Made by a program: the position numbers and the translations under genes. This document shows, piece by piece, positions 62,501 through 64,000 of a stretch of DNA of 64,000 bases. Origin of the DNA: CAYLMG01 sp964493425 (lineage in GTDB: Bacteria > Planctomycetota > Phycisphaerae > Sedimentisphaerales > Anaerobacaceae); assembly GCA_964493425.1 (NCBI GenBank), contig CAZBMW010000012.1:1-64000 (forward strand), given 5' to 3'. The notes below the pieces were generated by a model. That model was not told the origin of the DNA, ran no database searches, and saw only the letters and a list, made by a program, of their open reading frames with translations. Position 1 is the first letter of the stretch; each line of letters begins with the position of its first letter.

Positions 62501-63232
62501 GAAAAATATTTTAAGTAACCAATGGTTAAATTGAGTATAGAAGACCAAGCCACTAGGCATTAATAGGGTTAATACCGCAAACGTTATTCCTTTTTTGGAA
62601 ATTATGGGTTTTGAATCGATTGTGCTATGTTCTAGTCTAAGGCTGATTATTTCACAAATTTCATCTGGCCTGCATTGGGGCTTTTTGTCACAGGCTTCAC
62701 ACTCTTCATATCTTTTTTCACAATCACTTGGTCTGTGATGTAACCATTGTTCTCTACCGCTTGATTTGCATTGTAAGTATGAAATTAGTTCTTCTAGAAA
62801 TGCTCTTTTTAGTGGATCGCCTTGGTGTTCCCATGCATCGAAAGTAAACACTCGGATATTATTATTCCCTTTCCACCGTCTTTCAAGCATCTTGACGATG
62901 CTCGATTTTCCGCTTCCCCACGTCCCTTCTAGACCAATGGTCGCTCCCCTCTCACCAATTTCAATCTGCTCGGCGATATTCTGCGCGACACGCTTGTGCG
63001 TTCCGAATTCGTCCAACTCGACAGGGTCATCTGGTAAAAAATGGAATTCGTTCTTTGGTATATCCTGTAACCGTTGTGTTTCATCTGGCTTATCATTATC
63101 TTCAGCTTTAATTTTCTCTTTTGGTTCTGGATGCAATTTTTCAACCTTACTTTGTGCGCCTTTCTTATCATCAATCTTTTGTTCTTGTATGTTTACCGTA
63201 TCGCTAATATTGTTAATATTTTCGCTTTTCAT
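59576..63232 (-). CDS. KAP-family P-loop NTPase, large, with membrane segment
   Basis: 1218 residues. After a charged 60-residue N-terminus comes Walker A GTWGSGKS (103-110), then FTFDAWEHQGDPLKRAFLEELI, typical of KAP NTPases. Two hydrophobic helices are inserted in the NTPase domain at about 215-265, also a KAP hallmark, and Walker B LVLVVDNIDR lies at about 318-327. The remaining 700 residues are helical without a recognised domain. KAP proteins include phage-exclusion PifA. GGAG lies 10 bases before the ATG. The gene stands alone, with no toxin or nuclease partner visible. A phage-defence role is plausible but inferred. Confidence 0.85.
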   Translation of the reverse strand: MKSENINNISDTVNIQEQKIDDKKGAQSKVEKLHPEPKEKIKAEDNDKPDETQRLQDIPKNEFHFLPDDPVELDEFGTHKRVAQNIAEQIEIGERGATIGLEGTWGSGKSSIVKMLERRWKGNNNIRVFTFDAWEHQGDPLKRAFLEELISYLQCKSSGREQWLHHRPSDCEKRYEECEACDKKPQCRPDEICEIISLRLEHSTIDSKPIISKKGITFAVLTLLMPSGLVFYTQFNHWLLKIFFGLLLCAAPLYLFFMILKYMHQGKDLKEMIAEFIGKNKETTRHTTQRSPEPTSIEFRKYYWEILNLVLRGNERKLVLVVDNIDRVEPETARKIWGTMTTFLESHNKQEREISQRVWLTVPYDPTSIVKLWAENKEDGLSRAFKEKSFRVRYRIAQPLASRWEDYFKKRLCEAFPNQDEDTIHATYHIFRIQGLPGYGRKLPTPREMKLYINRMVALAHQHYPDVSLEEIALYVGSELSKPAMLNNLVGWQPENEKLFIDFVGEDWKRGLAAVHFGVLRKDAAEVLYEPLIREYLGKGDSEGLKSLLENTGAPQCCDRYVRDNAPSLGTAELLKFSAAFGGYTAEDASWHIRQNVRCLAKCIESSPEKDWGIGGLLNKKSADHIIRLIKFKGGISESIRNKVSIKLTEDESGAIKDLDKKMCSWVGGAVKIILSLASRPDFDPTLQLVMPNSETYLKILELVIAEPSGKEVLKFFCPSDSVSEKYLNAYLAKIEQGAIRAIDIDIVSGILQMNCWAPKDLERVALGLETAIKPNLAHDATEYVLRILYERQEEDLFEAKLRRIAEDGRVFELLHKHHGQPSCAAYCLGTIFMYYPAPKFEPNHAAYNGQQKYHELLDNPDENITQNIAKYCIELDWLEDIDKSVQGTDSATSECMAVILRKLVDQDNNNDYLNTDRFISCHSLVKSNLDKEEDDEINPYETRVGQLLKKTDGNLLSALQDRQTNIEFGHAYHIALKDEDLDTKSLANKLCQEIKMCLNRDQWLEQLQNEDWMLDIVIELVNQEYKPNLDNKFVDALIEHARLVLTGKVKVKRLGQSWSKLLDGLSDAERELFRRQLPDVLSDVRKPVLDLVALYRDELRIAIQEADRSVKKRFISQACMDIADRGKADEVKWMIILFRDDKSLIKSGDKTEKEGLRNRLEPFLKQKYAEEHKSESINQEWLSAIEDGGKQLGVKLVLETKEEDTNQKDLENTEEKK

Positions 63233-63664
63233 GATGTGTTTACTCCACGAATATTATAATAACTCAGCATTTGTCCGATCAAGCTTAAAAGCCACTCAAA
63301 AACACAATTCCCGTCAAAGCAAATTCGTGCTAATCTTTGGTTATACACTACCCAGATTTTTCAAATCCGTCAATACCCCAAAAACTTGCTGTATTAGGTG
63401 GATTCCGCAACTAAAGCCTGAGAACTAAGGAATCAAAACTCGCCCTTTCTGTGAATCCTGTGCAAAAAAATAAATTTTTATTGAACATATCGCCTTAACT
63501 GATATAATACCCTTGTGTGTTAGCAAACACACGTTTGCGGAGGTCCGCACGGTTCAGAACAGCAGTTCACGTCAAATTGTTTACAACTTCTTTTCAATTA
63601 AGGAGTTACTTAACAATAATAAATCATAAATCGTAATTAATAAATTAAAAACAGGGATTTGCCA
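63233..63664. other. 430-base noncoding region with promoter and two adjacent hairpins
   Basis: Contains a promoter-like pair at 63481-63508, then hairpins GTGTGTT/AACACAC (about 63515-63532) and GCGGA/TCCGC (about 63537-63548), and an AAGGAG without a nearby start codon. No gene recognised. Confidence 0.5.
63481..63508 (+). promoter_or_regulatory. Sigma-70-like promoter before the terminal repeat region
   Basis: TTGAAC (63481-63486), 16-base spacer, TATAAT (63503-63508). Two short hairpins follow just downstream. It would drive transcription into the partial frame starting at 63665 or give a noncoding RNA. Confidence 0.5.
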
Positions 63665-64000
63665 ATGTTCTATAACCAATTCGCTAATTCACTAATCAAC
63701 CAATCCTCTAATCTTCTAATTCACCAATTCACTAATCCTCTAATTAACTCTCAAAACCGAGCGCGCAAAAAAAACAAAAATATGCAAAACGAACCCAATT
63801 TTAAAAATACTGAAATGATTGTAACTGCTTGTAATATAAGTACTTACGGCAATTTAATTGCCAAAAACACTCCCAAAAACAAAGCCAAACAAAGCCAATT
63901 CAAACCCAATTTTAGCCCAAAATTGGCTTCGTTTTTTCCCAAATTGGCTTTGAATTGCTGGCATTATTTTAATTGTTTTTCGATTTCTGTTTTTATTGAT
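63665..64000 (+). CDS. Open frame over repeat DNA, running off the window (doubtful gene)
   Basis: From ATG 63665 (AGGGA about 8 bases upstream) the frame stays open for all 112 codons to the window edge. The first 35 codons are low-complexity (NQFANSLINQSSNLLIHQF), made of CTAATTCACTAAT-like words at 63670-63750. The next 57 (MQNEPNFKNT ... FSPKLASFFPK) are the dispersed repeat also found at 32700-32870. I recall hypothetical proteins of this composition in Phycisphaerae annotation; they may be repeat artefacts. It is reported because the frame agrees with the other copy. Confidence 0.3.
   Translation, partial: MFYNQFANSLINQSSNLLIHQFTNPLINSQNRARKKNKNMQNEPNFKNTEMIVTACNISTYGNLIAKNTPKNKAKQSQFKPNFSPKLASFFPKLALNCWHYFNCFSISVFID
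63781..63952 (+). repeat. Dispersed 171-bp repeat (CAAAGCCAA type), copy B
   Basis: Plus-strand copy of the repeat at 32700-32870, so the two are inverted with respect to each other across 31 kb. Shared marks are GGCAATTTAATTGCC, CAAAGCCAAACAAAGCCAAT and the CCAATTTTAGCCCAAAATTGG hairpin. About 26 differences in 171 bases by hand alignment. Confidence 0.85.

Noticed and set aside
63510..63560. tRNA or rRNA fragment
   Set aside because: The two hairpins do not form a cloverleaf, no T-loop GTTCRA in the correct place and no CCA-proximal stem.

Overview
The window looks like a chromosomal segment of a planctomycete, most likely class Phycisphaerae (Sedimentisphaerales-like). The basis is family knowledge plus what is visible. 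There is a PVC-type 'small basic protein' gene. Three secreted proteins carry short calcium-loop, dockerin-like repeats of the style common in Phycisphaerae. An ECF sigma factor is fused to a large extracytoplasmic domain next to an H-X9-DG-like prepilin. There is also a dispersed repeat rich in CAAAGCCAA units. No rRNA, tRNA, CRISPR array, integrase or intact insertion sequence was found.

Layout. At 0-5.2 kb there is a partial gene end, a long noncoding leader and a 1359-residue secreted multidomain protein closed by a strong terminator. At 5.4-9.4 kb (+) lies sugar and core metabolism: pgi, a mannose-1-phosphate guanylyltransferase, ruvX and L-lactate dehydrogenase. Facing it (-) are larC and a broken MGMT-family gene. 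At 11.2-15.6 kb (+) are the sigma-factor fusion, a coupled prepilin-like gene and a PBP4-type carboxypeptidase. At 15.6-20.2 kb (-) is a set made of a soluble histidine kinase, two CNNM/CorC-type proteins and a GT-C-like membrane protein. At 20.4-23.3 kb (+) are a small conserved protein, a single-domain response regulator and a TPR protein. At 23.5-27.1 kb (-) is an NfeD/NfeD/FloA membrane-organising operon. At 27.2-31.2 kb (-) is a phosphate locus with an NptA-like Na/Pi transporter, a dead PhoU-like remnant, a PiT transporter and a DUF47 protein.

At 31.5-38.2 kb comes an aminotransferase, then an AT-rich accessory stretch. This holds three copies of a structured inverted-end repeat, a HEAT-like membrane protein, a protein with an RX5H (HEPN-like) motif, an AbiGi-like protein and a methyltransferase. 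At 38.4-49.6 kb lie secreted and envelope functions: an M16 peptidase pair, a GH43-like lipoprotein, a BspA-like repeat protein, a DUF6057-like membrane protein overlapping a TolB-like propeller with one CXXCH haem motif, and a subtilase. At 49.8-59.5 kb is housekeeping: the small basic protein, a SPOR-like membrane protein, rpmF-plsX-fabH-fabD-fabG-acpP-fabF, a DUF547 lipoprotein and metK. At 59.6-63.2 kb (-) is a 1218-residue KAP-type P-loop NTPase. The window ends in a second, inverted copy of the dispersed repeat found at 32.7 kb.

The strongest candidates for something undescribed are four: the three-copy structured repeat that separates accessory genes at 33-35.5 kb, together with the AbiGi-like/HEPN-like neighbours; the DUF6057 plus haem-propeller gene pair; the sigma-factor/envelope-domain fusion translationally coupled to a prepilin; and the inverted repeat pair that keeps one reading frame open. 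All functions are assigned by reading motifs and recalled family patterns; no search was run.
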